From the NCBI RefSeq assembly GCF_900110695.1, contig NZ_FOEH01000004.1:124001-188000 (forward strand): a stretch of 64,000 nt of DNA. Direction: 5' to 3'. The stretch is from Virgibacillus subterraneus. GTDB taxonomy: Bacteria; Bacillota; Bacilli; Bacillales; Amphibacillaceae. Of this stretch, positions 46,819 through 56,598 are shown piece after piece (within the stretch, counting starts at the first letter, position 1; each line of letters opens with the position of its first letter). Made by a program: the position numbers and the translations under genes. Under the pieces are notes generated by a model. It was not told the origin of the DNA and ran no database searches. It saw nothing but the letters and a program-made list of their open reading frames with translations.

Positions 46819-47044
46819 ACATAATATCCAAATAAATACGTTTATTTGCATCCGATTTCGCTGCATAAACAACGGTTCGAATTGCCTTTGCGATACGTCC
46901 ATTTTTGCCAATAACCTTACCAACATCGTTTTGATTTACAGAAAGATGGTAAACAATCTTTGCATCCTCTTCTGTTTCTGTTACAACAATGTCCTCTGGT
47001 TGATCAACTAGTGGTGTAACAATTGATTCGATTAGGGCTTTCAT
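46817..47044 (-). CDS. khpA: KH-domain RNA-binding protein KhpA (YlqC)
   Basis: A 75-residue single KH domain with the GxxG loop as GKNG (VGKVIGKNGRIAKAIRTVV). It forms an RNA-binding pair with KhpB (Jag/EloR) in other Firmicutes and affects cell division. It lies 14 bases after rpsP. Confidence 0.95.
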   Translation of the reverse strand: MKALIESIVTPLVDQPEDIVVTETEEDAKIVYHLSVNQNDVGKVIGKNGRIAKAIRTVVYAAKSDANKRIYLDIM

Positions 47045-47058
47045 GATATCACACTACT

Positions 47059-47331
47059 TTACTTTTGATTTTTCTGGTCGTGGAATTTTTTCATGATGCC
47101 TTCTTTTGAGAAAAGGTTACGAACTGTATCACTTGGTTTTGCACCTTTAGTCATCCAATCCAATGCTTTTTCTTCATCTATTTTAACTTCAACTGGATTA
47201 ACTACAGGATTGTATGTTCCAATTTGCTCGATTAAGCGACCATCGCGTGGAGAACGTGAATCTGCTACAACTAAACGATAAAATGGATTTCTTTTAGATC
47301 CCATACGTTTTAAACGAATTTTAACTGCCAT
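47059..47331 (-). CDS. rpsP: 30S ribosomal protein S16
   Basis: A 90-residue ribosomal protein. The N-terminus [19 protein letters not shown] and [20 protein letters not shown] are fully conserved. GGAGGTG precedes the ATG. Confidence 0.97.
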   Translation of the reverse strand: MAVKIRLKRMGSKRNPFYRLVVADSRSPRDGRLIEQIGTYNPVVNPVEVKIDEEKALDWMTKGAKPSDTVRNLFSKEGIMKKFHDQKNQK

Positions 47332-47371
47332 GTTATTGCACCTCCAATAAATATGTTTTACACAATTTTAG

Positions 47372-47400
47372 ATTCTAACAGAAAGTTCAAAGTCTGTAAA
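47372..47400 (-). promoter_or_regulatory. Sigma-A promoter of rpsP-khpA
   Basis: On the minus strand TTTACA (47395-47400) and TAGAAT (47372-47377) are 17 bases apart, about 40 bases before rpsP. It lies between the A repeat and rpsP. Confidence 0.65.
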
Positions 47401-47445
47401 GTGTTTTTCCATTACATGATAGAAAGATATTGAATCTTAAAGGAA

Positions 47446-47727
47446 GATAGACTAAAACCGCCACTTCGCGCGGCAACGTCAATCCGCCTGCGATGGGCTG
47501 GCGCTTGCGCCTTTGTTCTTGTTTAGGAAACTATAAAATTTAAGTGCTATGGATAACTGAACTCCCGATTCAGCCTCGTCCAGCTCCAGCGCCTAGCACC
47601 TAGTGGACTTCCCTCCCCGTGTCTACGATAAGTCAACATCGAATCGCTAACGCTCTTCGTGTATCCTTTATCTCACACGGGTCAGTCCAGTCCATACGGC
47701 GCTAAACAGGCGCTTGCGCTTTTGTTC
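47446..47727 (-). repeat. GC-rich intergenic repeat, F family, copy A
   Basis: On the minus strand the block begins directly at the ffh stop codon with AAAAGCGCAAGCGCCTG and TTTAGCGCCGTATGGACTG. It continues with GATTCGATGTTGACTTATCG, GAAGTCCACTAG, GGCGCTGGAGCTGGAC and AGTTCAGTTAT, and ends in AAATTTTATAGTTT (to about 47521). A second, partial copy follows (GGCGCAAGCGCC plus the hairpin module, 47446-47520). The same segments in the same order occur in copies B and C. There is no coding frame. Confidence 0.75.
47450..47480 (-). other. Covarying hairpin module, copy 4 (in A)
   Basis: On the minus strand: outer GAC, GTT, inner GCCGC, loop GCGAA, inner GTGGC (one G-U), GGTTTTA, outer GTC. Confidence 0.6.
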
Positions 47728-49071
47728 TTACATAAACGGAAACTTCATTCCTTTGCCTTTTTTACCTTTTTGGGCACCTGTCATTTGCTTCATCATTTTT
47801 TTCATTTCATCAAATTGCTTCAATAAACGGTTCACCTGTGAAACTGAAGTTCCAGAACCTTTTGCAATTCGTTTTTTCCGGCTTGCGTTCATAATACTTG
47901 GCTCTTGTCGTTCTTTCTTAGTCATCGATTGGATAATCGCTTCAACATAAACAAGCTGTTTCTCATCAATTTGTGCGTTTTTCAGACCCTTCATCTTGCT
48001 GGCACCAGGAATCATACCCATCAGATCTTCTAAAGGTCCCATTTCCTTCACTTGACCCATCTGCTCCAAAAAGTCATCAAAGGTAAAGGATGCTGTACGC
48101 ATTTTTTGTTCGAGTTCTTTTGCTTGTTTCTCATCAACGTTTGTCTGTGCTTTTTCAATAAGTGATAACACATCACCCATACCGAGAATTCGAGATGCCA
48201 TTCGTTCAGGATGAAATGCCTCAAATCCATCTAGTTTTTCACCCGTACCGGCAAATTTTATAGGTTTATCAGTAACAGCTTTGATGGAAAGTGCTGCACC
48301 ACCACGTGTATCACCATCAAGTTTAGTTAAAACAACACCAGATAAGTCTAGCTGTTCATTAAAGCTTTCGGCAACATTTACTGCGTCCTGACCTGTCATT
48401 GCATCGACAACTAGGAATATTTCATCTGGTTTAACGGATGACTTAACTTGCTGTAGTTCATCCATTAAATCAGTATCAACATGTAAACGTCCTGCTGTAT
48501 CAATAATGACATAATCATTGTGGTCTGCTTTAGCCTGTTGTACGGCTTCAGATGCGATATCAACAGGATTAGCCTCTGTACCTTTTGAAAAAACAGGCAT
48601 ATCCAATTGCTGGCCAAGAGTTTCAAGCTGCTCTATCGCTGCTGGACGATAAACGTCGCATGCTGCTAATAATGGCGAGCGATTATGCTGTTTTCGTAAA
48701 TGGTTTGCGAGCTTACCGGTTGTCGTTGTCTTACCGGCACCTTGCAGACCAACCATCATGATTACAGTTGGTGAACGATCGGCAACAGCTATTTTGCTTT
48801 GCTCACCACCCATTAGTTCTGTTAATTCTTCTTTTACAACTTTGATCACCTGCTGTCCAGGTGTTAAGCTCTCCATCACTTCCTGACCAACAGCGCGTTC
48901 TTTAATCCGTTTAATTAAGTCTTTTACAACTTTAAAGTTTACATCGGCTTCAAGTAAAGCGAGTCTAACTTCACGCGTCATTTCTTTAACGTCTTGTTCT
49001 GAGACCTTACCCTTACCTTTTATTTTTTTCATCGTGCTTTGTAAACGGTCGGCCAATCCTTCAAATGCCAT
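47728..49071 (-). CDS. ffh: Signal recognition particle protein Ffh
   Basis: A 447-residue SRP54 homologue that binds signal sequences on the ribosome. The NG domain has G1 GLQGAGKTTTTGK (about 108-120), DTAGRLHVD and TKLDGDTRGGA; the C-terminal M domain is Met-rich and ends in MKFPFM. It follows ylxM after 13 bases. Confidence 0.97.
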   Translation of the reverse strand: MAFEGLADRLQSTMKKIKGKGKVSEQDVKEMTREVRLALLEADVNFKVVKDLIKRIKERAVGQEVMESLTPGQQVIKVVKEELTELMGGEQSKIAVADRSPTVIMMVGLQGAGKTTTTGKLANHLRKQHNRSPLLAACDVYRPAAIEQLETLGQQLDMPVFSKGTEANPVDIASEAVQQAKADHNDYVIIDTAGRLHVDTDLMDELQQVKSSVKPDEIFLVVDAMTGQDAVNVAESFNEQLDLSGVVLTKLDGDTRGGAALSIKAVTDKPIKFAGTGEKLDGFEAFHPERMASRILGMGDVLSLIEKAQTNVDEKQAKELEQKMRTASFTFDDFLEQMGQVKEMGPLEDLMGMIPGASKMKGLKNAQIDEKQLVYVEAIIQSMTKKERQEPSIMNASRKKRIAKGSGTSVSQVNRLLKQFDEMKKMMKQMTGAQKGKKGKGMKFPFM

Positions 49072-49084
49072 AGAAGGTGTCCCC

Positions 49085-49405
49085 CTAATCTAATTCTTTT
49101 AATTGATTAATAAACTTTTGCATATTACTATCATTAGCAGTCACTTCATTCAGCTGGGCTAAAATATTGACACGCTGCTGAAATTTATCATATAGTTTCA
49201 ACTTTTGTTCATAGGACTCAAGCATTTTTTCTGTACGTCTAATATTATCATAAACAGCTTGCCTGGAAACCTCAAATAGCTCGGAAATTTCACCCAGTGA
49301 ATAGTCCTCCAAATAATACATTTCCATATAATTACGCTGTTTAGGGGTTAGTAGCTCTTGATAAAAGTCGAATAAATAATTAACTCGCGTTGTTTTTTCC
49401 AGCAA
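49085..49405 (-). CDS. ylxM: YlxM/p13-family helix-turn-helix protein
   Basis: A 106-residue protein of the UPF0122 family, tied to SRP genes. It carries a sigma-70 region 4-like helix-turn-helix (about 17-65: [39 protein letters not shown]) and a C-terminal helix. It is reported to stimulate SRP in streptococci. It is co-transcribed with ffh. Confidence 0.93.
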   Translation of the reverse strand: MLEKTTRVNYLFDFYQELLTPKQRNYMEMYYLEDYSLGEISELFEVSRQAVYDNIRRTEKMLESYEQKLKLYDKFQQRVNILAQLNEVTANDSNMQKFINQLKELD

Positions 49406-49455
49406 TCAAAACACCCCTTGTTAAGTGAAATTCCTTTACATAAAGTATAGTAACA

Positions 49456-50454
49456 TTATTCTGGATTCTCTTCAAGGAGATCAGCGAATAAACCATAGAC
49501 AAATGCATGTGCGTTAAACTCCTGAAGATCCTCTACTTTTTCACCAAGCCCCACATATTTAACAGGGATATTTAATTCATTTCGGATTGCTAAAACAATT
49601 CCACCTTTTGCAGTTCCATCAAGCTTCGTTAGTACAATACCAGTTACATCGGTTGCGTCGGAAAATGTTTTTGCCTGACTCATTGCATTTTGACCAGTCG
49701 TTCCATCTAATACTAGCAACACTTCATGTGGTGCCCCAGGAACTTCCCGCTCAATAACCCGCTTAACTTTGGAAAGCTCATTCATTAAGTTCACCTTATT
49801 TTGTAACCTTCCAGCTGTATCACAGATTAATACATCAGCATTACGAGATTTCGCAGCATTAATCCCGTCAAATATAACCGCAGCAGGGTCACTTCCGGCA
49901 CTTTGCTTAATTACATCTACATTGGCACGTTCTCCCCACACATCCAACTGTTCGATAGCGCCAGCACGGAAAGTGTCACCGGCTGCTAATACAACATTTT
50001 TACCATCCTGTTTTAATTTGTGTGCAAGTTTACCAATAGAGGTTGTTTTGCCAACTCCATTTACACCAACAACAAGGATTACAGAAAGTTGATCTTCCTC
50101 AATACGCAATTCTTCAATTTGTTCATCATCATCTCCATAGTAAATTTCTACAAGCTTTTCAGAAATAACATCCTTCACTTCTTTCGTATCTTTTATATTT
50201 TGACGTTTTACTTCCATCTTTAATCCTTCAACAAGATCCATTACAGTCATAACCCCAACGTCTGCTGAAATAAGTACTTCTTCCAGTTCTTCAAAAAAAT
50301 CCTCATCGACTTTTCGATAGCGGGCGATTAAATCATTAATTTTTCCTGAAAAGGAGTTTCTCGTCTTTTCCATGCCTTCTTTATATTTTGCTGAGACTTC
50401 TTCTGTTTCCTCATTTTGCTTGAATTTATTTTTCAATTTTTCCATGAAACTCAT
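49456..50454 (-). CDS. ftsY: SRP receptor FtsY
   Basis: A 332-residue membrane-associated GTPase that partners Ffh. A short charged N-terminal A region (about 1-35) precedes the NG domain with G1 GVNGVGKTTS (about 130-139), DTAGRLQNK and TKLDGTAKGG. It follows smc after 16 bases. Confidence 0.97.
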   Translation of the reverse strand: MSFMEKLKNKFKQNEETEEVSAKYKEGMEKTRNSFSGKINDLIARYRKVDEDFFEELEEVLISADVGVMTVMDLVEGLKMEVKRQNIKDTKEVKDVISEKLVEIYYGDDDEQIEELRIEEDQLSVILVVGVNGVGKTTSIGKLAHKLKQDGKNVVLAAGDTFRAGAIEQLDVWGERANVDVIKQSAGSDPAAVIFDGINAAKSRNADVLICDTAGRLQNKVNLMNELSKVKRVIEREVPGAPHEVLLVLDGTTGQNAMSQAKTFSDATDVTGIVLTKLDGTAKGGIVLAIRNELNIPVKYVGLGEKVEDLQEFNAHAFVYGLFADLLEENPE

Positions 50455-50470
50455 CTATGTGACATCCTCC

Positions 50471-53400
50471 CTACGAGTTAACTAATTCTTTCGTATCTTC
50501 TAGCCGAACAGATACTAAACGTGATACTCCAGACTCTTGCATTGTGACACCATATAATACATTTGCCTCTTCCATTGTACCTTTTCGGTGTGTGATTACA
50601 ATAAATTGCGTATTTTCACTATACGCATTGACATATTTTGCAAACCTTGTAACATTCGCTTCATCAAGTGCTGCTTCTACCTCATCTAATACACAGAACG
50701 GTACAGGACGAACTCGTAATATCGAAAATAGTAACGCTATTGCTGTTAATGCGCGTTCACCACCAGAAAGCAGACCTAAATGCTGCAGTCTTTTACCTGG
50801 TGGCTGTGCAATAATTTCTACACCTGTATCCAAAAGATTACTTGGGTCGGTTAGCTTCAACTCAGCACGACCGCCTCCAAACAATTGCTCAAAAACAACA
50901 GCGAACTCGTCCTTTATCTGATTGAACGTTTCACCGAATCGCTTTTGCATCTCCTCATCCATTTCTGAGATCACGGTATATAACGTTTGTTTTGCTTCCA
51001 CTAAGTCATTCTTTTGCTCAGATAAAAAGTCATAACGCTCAGAAATACGGTCATATTCATCAATCGCACCCAAATTCACTGTTCCAAGCTGGTCAATCGC
51101 TTGTTTAATTTGATTCACCATTGATTTAGTCTCTTCAATATCCTCTGTCTTATCGTAGGTCTGTTTAGCTTTTTCAAACGTAATCGTATAATCTGATTGC
51201 AGTTGCGACAGCCTATTCTCCAGCTCTACATCTAAACGGTTCGCTTTAACTTCTTTTTGCTGAATTTCTTGCATAAATGATTGATGCTTTGTGTTCTCTT
51301 CTTTTAACTCTCTTTCTTGATCCTGCATAAGCTGTGTTCTTTCTGCTCTATTGGAACGCATATACTGGATTTTACTCGTTAAAGCTTCCTTATCATCCTT
51401 AGCCAACTTGATGTTCTGATCAATATCAGCTTCGGTTTCTGTGGAATTTTGCATTTCAAGTAAGTCATTTAAATCGCTTGCGTATTTTTCAAATTGGGCT
51501 TTGTATTCTGTTAATTGATCACTAACCGTATTCGTTTTTTCACGTTGGCTCCTCAAACGTTCTTCCTGTTCAGCTAAAGTTACTTGTGCTTTTTGAAAGT
51601 CCTGCTGCAATTGCTCTTGATTTTCTTTAAAATCCGCTTCTTGTTCAGTAAGTTCATTAATCTGATTTTGCACCATTACAAGCTGATTTGAAATATCATC
51701 TAGTTCACTTGAAAGTTGCTTATCACGGGATTCTAATTCCTCGTTATCATGATCAAATTGCTGTTTATCTTGATCATATAACGTAAGACTATCATTAAGT
51801 GACACCAGTTTCATTTCCACCTCTTTGTACGAGGATCGAATTTCCTGGAGCATTTGATGCTCATTCGTAATAGCGTGTTCTTCATCTACTAATTCCTTTT
51901 CTGTCGTATCAATTTGCTGCTTTTGTTTGTCAACTTTCTGTTCAAATGCAGTAGCCTTCTTCTGAAATTCACTTAATTTATCTGTTACTTCCTGCAAATC
52001 TTTTTCTCTTGTGAATAAAGACTGATTTGATTTCTTCTGCGCTCCACCAGACATTGAACCTCCTGGATTAACAACGTCACCCTCAAGTGTAACAATACGG
52101 TATTTACGCATAACAATTTTTGCGATTTCGTTAGCATCTCGCAATGTTTTCGCGATTATTACATGCCCCATTAAGTGATTGACTGCTTTTTGAAAGTCAT
52201 TATGTGCAGATACTAAATCCGCAGCGACACCAATAAAACCATCGTGGTTCTGCACTTTTGTTAATACATCTTGTGGCACAAAACGGGCTTTTATTGAGGA
52301 TAATGGTAAAAAGGTTGCTCGTCCATTACTTGTTTTTTTAAGCCAGCTAATCGCATTACGAGCTGCCGTATCATCGTTTACAACTACATGCTGAGCTTGA
52401 GCACCGAGTACTGTTTCAATTGCTGTAATATATGTTTTAGGTACATCAACCAGTTCAATCACAGCACCAGAGATACCATCAAGTTTCCGTTCCTCGCGTG
52501 CTTTCAAAACGGCCTTCACACCATAGAAGAATCCTTGATAATCTTCTTTCATATCTTCAAGCATTTCTTGTTTGGATTTTAACTTCTCAATATATTGATA
52601 GCCTTGATATAGCTTCGTCTGTGCTTCTTGAAATTCTTGTCGGTCAGTACTCAACTTTTCCTTCAATTGTTGTATAACTGATGCCATAGCGTTATATTTT
52701 TTTTCTTGAGCTGAATAGTCAGACTGCAGTTTATCTTTTTGATTCGTAAGCTCGGTTCGTTGTATAAGCAAATCCTCAAATTTCTCTGCCTGTTTATTTT
52801 TTTTGCCAGAAATCTGCTGTTGCTGCTGTTCAATCGATTGTTTTTCATTTCGCTTTGCAGCTTGCTTATTTAGAAACTCAATATATTCTGATTTCAGTTC
52901 TTCGATTTGCTCAGCAATGTTTTCTCTATCTGTTGTCAACTTTTCTTCTAATTGTTCAACCTGCTGTTTTGTATTATTTCGTTCCGCTTGTAAAGATGAA
53001 AGTTGTTCATTTTTTTCATTTAGTTCATCTTTTAGTTTATCGATACGATTTGCAGTTTCATTTTTCTGTGATTCCAGCTTTTCTTTGTTTTCAGCAAAAT
53101 GTTTTGTTCGTTCATTATGTACCTGTTTTTTGCCTTCAAGTTGTTCAAGTTGTTGTGTTGTTGTTAAAAGATTTGCCTGCAGATTTTCGATTTCTTCATC
53201 AAGATCATGAATTTCCTGACGTTCTTTTTCCAGTTTTGCTTCTTTTTGCTGTATTGACGTTTTTAAATTAATTTCATTCATTTTTTCTTTATCTAATTCA
53301 TCGAGTAACGCTTGCCACTGTTCATGAAGTTGTTCAATTTCCGTAACAAGAAGCGAGATTTCTTGTTGTTTCAGTTGTTCTTTCTTATCCAAATATTTCT

Positions 53401-54037
53401 TAGCGGTTTCAGCTTGTTCTTCTAGGGGATCTATTTGTTGCTCTATTTCATATATAATATCTTCTACACGATTTAAATTCTCTTGTGTTTCAGCTAATTT
53501 ATATTCCGCCTTTTTCTTGCGCTGTTTGTATTTAAGTACGCCCGCTGCCTCTTCAAAAATAGTTCGTCGTTCTTCTGCTTTGGAACTTAAAATTTCCTCT
53601 ACTTTTCCCTGACTTATAATCGAGAATGCTTCACGACCAAGACCTGAATCCATAAATAATTCCACGATATCTTTCAATCGACAGGCTTGTTTATTAATAT
53701 AAAATTCACTTTCTCCTGAACGGTATACACGACGTGTAACACTAACTTCTTCATAGTCAAGTGGAAGCGCCTGATCACTATTATCTAGTACTAGAGTGAC
53801 CTCGGCAACATTCAAGGGCTTTCTGGAATCACTTCCCTGGAAAATAATATCTTCCATTTTGGAACCACGTAAGGATCTTGCTGATTGCTCCCCAAGTACC
53901 CATCTGATTGCATCCGTTATATTACTTTTTCCACTTCCATTTGGGCCAACTACTGCTGTAACACCGGGAACAAAATCAACATTGATCCGTTCAGCAAATG
54001 ATTTGAATCCTACACTTTCTAATCGTTTTAAATACAT
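50471..54037 (-). CDS. smc: Chromosome condensation and segregation ATPase SMC
   Basis: A protein of 1188 residues, the core of the SMC-ScpAB condensin. Walker A is GPNGSGKS at 31-38. Long coiled coils occupy about 165-500 and 670-1010. The hinge is about 515-655 (GVKAVLKAREERKLDGISGA). The ABC signature LLSGGERALTAIALLF and Walker B FCVLDEVEAALDE are at the C-terminus. Length equals B. subtilis SMC (1186). It forms an operon with ftsY. Confidence 0.97.
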   Translation of the reverse strand: MYLKRLESVGFKSFAERINVDFVPGVTAVVGPNGSGKSNITDAIRWVLGEQSARSLRGSKMEDIIFQGSDSRKPLNVAEVTLVLDNSDQALPLDYEEVSVTRRVYRSGESEFYINKQACRLKDIVELFMDSGLGREAFSIISQGKVEEILSSKAEERRTIFEEAAGVLKYKQRKKKAEYKLAETQENLNRVEDIIYEIEQQIDPLEEQAETAKKYLDKKEQLKQQEISLLVTEIEQLHEQWQALLDELDKEKMNEINLKTSIQQKEAKLEKERQEIHDLDEEIENLQANLLTTTQQLEQLEGKKQVHNERTKHFAENKEKLESQKNETANRIDKLKDELNEKNEQLSSLQAERNNTKQQVEQLEEKLTTDRENIAEQIEELKSEYIEFLNKQAAKRNEKQSIEQQQQQISGKKNKQAEKFEDLLIQRTELTNQKDKLQSDYSAQEKKYNAMASVIQQLKEKLSTDRQEFQEAQTKLYQGYQYIEKLKSKQEMLEDMKEDYQGFFYGVKAVLKAREERKLDGISGAVIELVDVPKTYITAIETVLGAQAQHVVVNDDTAARNAISWLKKTSNGRATFLPLSSIKARFVPQDVLTKVQNHDGFIGVAADLVSAHNDFQKAVNHLMGHVIIAKTLRDANEIAKIVMRKYRIVTLEGDVVNPGGSMSGGAQKKSNQSLFTREKDLQEVTDKLSEFQKKATAFEQKVDKQKQQIDTTEKELVDEEHAITNEHQMLQEIRSSYKEVEMKLVSLNDSLTLYDQDKQQFDHDNEELESRDKQLSSELDDISNQLVMVQNQINELTEQEADFKENQEQLQQDFQKAQVTLAEQEERLRSQREKTNTVSDQLTEYKAQFEKYASDLNDLLEMQNSTETEADIDQNIKLAKDDKEALTSKIQYMRSNRAERTQLMQDQERELKEENTKHQSFMQEIQQKEVKANRLDVELENRLSQLQSDYTITFEKAKQTYDKTEDIEETKSMVNQIKQAIDQLGTVNLGAIDEYDRISERYDFLSEQKNDLVEAKQTLYTVISEMDEEMQKRFGETFNQIKDEFAVVFEQLFGGGRAELKLTDPSNLLDTGVEIIAQPPGKRLQHLGLLSGGERALTAIALLFSILRVRPVPFCVLDEVEAALDEANVTRFAKYVNAYSENTQFIVITHRKGTMEEANVLYGVTMQESGVSRLVSVRLEDTKELVNS

Positions 54038-54210
54038 TATACATTCTCCTATTTCTTGCCGAGATAAAGTAAAATTTTATGTACCATATAAAATTTGGCT
54101 TTTTACCGCATTTATTTTATCATAAACATAGGCACAAAAGAAGGCATAGCCAAGTACATACGTGATTTATTGCTTTTGTTATTGTCAAACTAATTAGATG
54201 AGGTGTTTAC

Positions 54211-54435
54211 ATGAATTTGGAGAATCCATCACAAGAAAACTTAAAGTTTATCCTCGATGAACTTGCAGAGATGTTGAATGTCGTTAACCGCACCATTATG
54301 GATCCGGAAGATTATGATTTGGAAAAATACGAGGACATTAAATTTATGTATGATATGATTACGCAGAAGGGGCAGTTAAGTGCTTCAGAAACACAAGCAT
54401 TTATTGATGAATTACGGTCTGTAAGGAAATCATAA
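54211..54435 (+). CDS. yfkK: DUF1128-family protein (YfkK-like)
   Basis: A 74-residue, acidic, helical cytoplasmic protein similar to B. subtilis YfkK. Shared features are LNVVNRTIMDPEDYD, KYEDIKFMYDMI and the C-terminal FIDELRSV. GAGGTG lies 6 bases before the ATG. Function is unknown. It is on the strand opposite its neighbours and lies between rnc and smc, which are adjacent in B. subtilis where yfkK is elsewhere. Confidence 0.85.
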   Translation: MNLENPSQENLKFILDELAEMLNVVNRTIMDPEDYDLEKYEDIKFMYDMITQKGQLSASETQAFIDELRSVRKS

Positions 54436-54451
54436 CATAAATCCATTAAAT

Positions 54452-54716
54452 TAAAAGCGCAAAACGCCTGTTAAGCGCGTATACAATGCGCTCAACTTTG
54501 CGGATGGTTCGAGGACGTGGCCACAGTGGCGGTCTTAGTCACCTTTATTTCTTATTGTAGAGACGGTGTGATAAGTCCATTAGTCTCTAGGCGGGCTGGT
54601 CGTTTAAAACGACACGTCCTTTGGCCTCACCGGCACTAGTGCGTCCTGTATGTCGTATCTGACGTGGCTGGTTTTGTAGTTCAGTTATACCAGCAATAAA
54701 TTTTATAGTTTTAAAC
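54452..54716 (+). repeat. GC-rich intergenic repeat, F family, copy B
   Basis: A block of about 265 bases starting 17 bases after the yfkK stop. It begins AAAAGCGCAAAACGCCTGTT, contains the hairpin module (54514-54540), GATAAGTCCATTAGTCTCTA and GTAGTTCAGTTAT, and ends AAATTTTATAGTTTTAAAC as in copy A. An insert around 54603-54680 is not found in A. There is no coding frame. With the rnc terminator it fills the gap to rnc. Confidence 0.7.
54514..54540 (+). other. Covarying hairpin module, copy 5 (in B)
   Basis: Parts: outer GAC, GTG, inner GCCA, loop CAG, inner TGGC, then GGTCTTA, outer GTC. The 5' internal loop is GTG here instead of GTT. Confidence 0.5.
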
Positions 54717-54723
54717 TATGTAA

Positions 54724-54751
54724 AAGGCCAGAGAATCAAATGATTCTCTGG
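54724..54751 (-). terminator. Terminator after rnc
   Basis: CCAGAGAATCA and TGATTCTCTGG form a perfect 11-bp stem with a 2-base apex (in practice a 4-base loop); on the minus strand it is followed by CCUUUUA. It lies 18 bases past the rnc stop. Confidence 0.8.
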
Positions 54752-54769
54752 TTTATTCTTTAATATTTC

Positions 54770-55453
54770 TTAATCGTTATAGCTATCCAATCCATTCTTT
54801 GCTGCACGTTGCTCGGCTTCTTTTTTTGTACGACCAACACCAACTCCTGCAACATCACCTTTAATTAGTACCTGTGAAACAAACTCCTTGTCATGGGAAG
54901 GGCCATTTTCTTCCACGATACTATATTCTATGTTATGAATTTTATGTTGCTGCACAAGCTCTTGCAGTTGGCTCTTGTAATCCATCGCATGCGAAAAAGC
55001 ACCAGTTTTTATTTTCGGAAATACATATTTCTCTAAAAATTGGGTAGCAACATCGTATCCCTTATCCAGATACAATGCTCCAAGGAACGCTTCAAAAACG
55101 TCTGCCAATAAAGCTGGACGATCCCGACCACCTGTTTGTTCCTCACCTTTTCCTAACCGTATATATTCCCCGAAATTCAATTCACGGGCAAAATTGACTA
55201 AAGATGGTTCACAAACAATTGAAGCTCGTAGTTTAGTTAGATCTCCTTCAGCCATGCTATTCTGGTTTCGATACAGATATTGAGAAACACCTAATTCCAA
55301 AACGGCATCTCCTAAAAACTCCAAACGTTCATTATCCGAAAACGATTCTTCACGATGCTCATTCACATAAGATGAATGTGTAAAAGCCTGTCTGATTAAG
55401 TCATGGTCATTAAATGTAATATCAAGTTGTTCTTGCAACGATGAAATATTCAT
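54770..55453 (-). CDS. rnc: Ribonuclease III
   Basis: A 227-residue double-strand RNA endonuclease that matures rRNA and the SRP RNA. The catalytic motif [13 protein letters not shown] (41-53, with E45 and D49) and D118/E121 ([14 protein letters not shown]) are present; the dsRNA-binding domain is about 158-227. Length is slightly shorter than B. subtilis Rnc. Confidence 0.97.
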   Translation of the reverse strand: MNISSLQEQLDITFNDHDLIRQAFTHSSYVNEHREESFSDNERLEFLGDAVLELGVSQYLYRNQNSMAEGDLTKLRASIVCEPSLVNFARELNFGEYIRLGKGEEQTGGRDRPALLADVFEAFLGALYLDKGYDVATQFLEKYVFPKIKTGAFSHAMDYKSQLQELVQQHKIHNIEYSIVEENGPSHDKEFVSQVLIKGDVAGVGVGRTKKEAEQRAAKNGLDSYND

Positions 55454-55521
55454 ATCATTATCACCACTCTGTACTATTTATTTTGCTTAGCAAAAAATTA
55501 ATCTGAAATATTAAATATACG

Positions 55522-55547
55522 GAAAGTCCCGCATTTGCGAGACTTTC
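55522..55547 (-). terminator. Hairpin, probable terminator after acpP
   Basis: GAAAGTC-CGC and GCG-GACTTTC pair over 10 positions with one mismatch around a 4-base loop. The following bases on the minus strand (CGUAUAUUU) are only moderately U-rich. Confidence 0.55.
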
Positions 55548-55555
55548 AACTATAT

Positions 55556-55792
55556 TTATGATTGAATACTGTTTATGTAGTTAACAGCATCACCCACAGT
55601 ATTAATTTTCTCTGCTTCTTCGTCTGCTATTTCCATATCAAATTCATCTTCAAGCTCCATAACAAGCTCAACAACGTCTAATGAGTCAGCTTCTAAGTCA
55701 TCTTTGAAAGAGGCTTCCATTTTTACTTTAGATTCTTCCACATCAAGACGATCAACGATGATATTTTTTACACGATCAAATACATCTGCCAT
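55556..55792 (-). CDS. acpP: Acyl carrier protein
   Basis: A 78-residue acidic four-helix protein that carries growing acyl chains on a phosphopantetheine arm attached to S37 of the DSL motif ([13 protein letters not shown]). It follows fabG after about 65 bases. Confidence 0.97.
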   Translation of the reverse strand: MADVFDRVKNIIVDRLDVEESKVKMEASFKDDLEADSLDVVELVMELEDEFDMEIADEEAEKINTVGDAVNYINSIQS

Positions 55793-55857
55793 AATACTTC
55801 ACCCCCCTTCGAGGATAATATCTTTCATACTAAGCAAGCTCACAATCTGCTTTTACA

Positions 55858-56598
55858 CTACATTACCATTCCACCATCAATATGAATGGTTTGTCCAGTA
55901 ATGTAATTGGCATCATCTGATGTGAGGAAACGTACAACTTTTGCCACATCTTCTGGTTCACCAAGTTTCGCTAATGGAACCATTGCAAGCATACTTTCTT
56001 TTTGCTCATCAGTTAGTTCATTTGTCATATCTGTTGAAATAAAACCAGGCGCAACAGCGTTAACCAAGATATTGCGCGATGCGAATTCTTTTGCAGTGGA
56101 TTTCGTCAGTCCGATAACGCCAGCTTTAGCTGCAACATAGTTAGCCTGCCCCGGGTTTCCACTCACACCTACGATTGAAGCAACATTAACAATTCTACCG
56201 GCTTTTTGTTTCATCATCTGTCTTGAAACAGCTTTGGTACATTGGAATACTCCTTTGAGGTTAGTGTTAATCACTTGATCGAATTCATCTTCCTTCATTC
56301 GCATTATCAAATTATCCCGTGTAATTCCAGCATTATTAACTAAGATGTCCAAACTGCCAAATTGACTTACAACTTCTTTAACCATTGCTTTAGCGTTTTC
56401 TTCGTTTGCAACATCTGCCTGTACCTTAAATGATTTTACACCCAATTGCTTAATTTCATCAACAACAGATTGTGCTTTTTCTTCACTGCCAGAATAATTT
56501 ACTGCCACATTTGCACCTTGTTTTGCTAATTCCAGGGCAATGGAGCGACCGATACCTCGTGAAGCACCAGTTATTAGTGCGTTTTTCCCTTGTAACAT
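55858..56598 (-). CDS. fabG: 3-oxoacyl-ACP reductase FabG
   Basis: A 246-residue short-chain dehydrogenase that reduces 3-ketoacyl-ACP with NADPH. The cofactor motif is GASRGIG (11-17); NNAG follows at about 88-91, and the catalytic set is S141, Y154 and K158 with N113. It overlaps fabD by one base. Confidence 0.97.
   Translation of the reverse strand: MLQGKNALITGASRGIGRSIALELAKQGANVAVNYSGSEEKAQSVVDEIKQLGVKSFKVQADVANEENAKAMVKEVVSQFGSLDILVNNAGITRDNLIMRMKEDEFDQVINTNLKGVFQCTKAVSRQMMKQKAGRIVNVASIVGVSGNPGQANYVAAKAGVIGLTKSTAKEFASRNILVNAVAPGFISTDMTNELTDEQKESMLAMVPLAKLGEPEDVAKVVRFLTSDDANYITGQTIHIDGGMVM

Noticed and set aside
47446-47727. CRISPR array or tandem repeat after ffh
   Set aside because: The head sequence recurs only twice and is not regularly spaced; the segments match dispersed repeats at other loci rather than repeat-spacer units.
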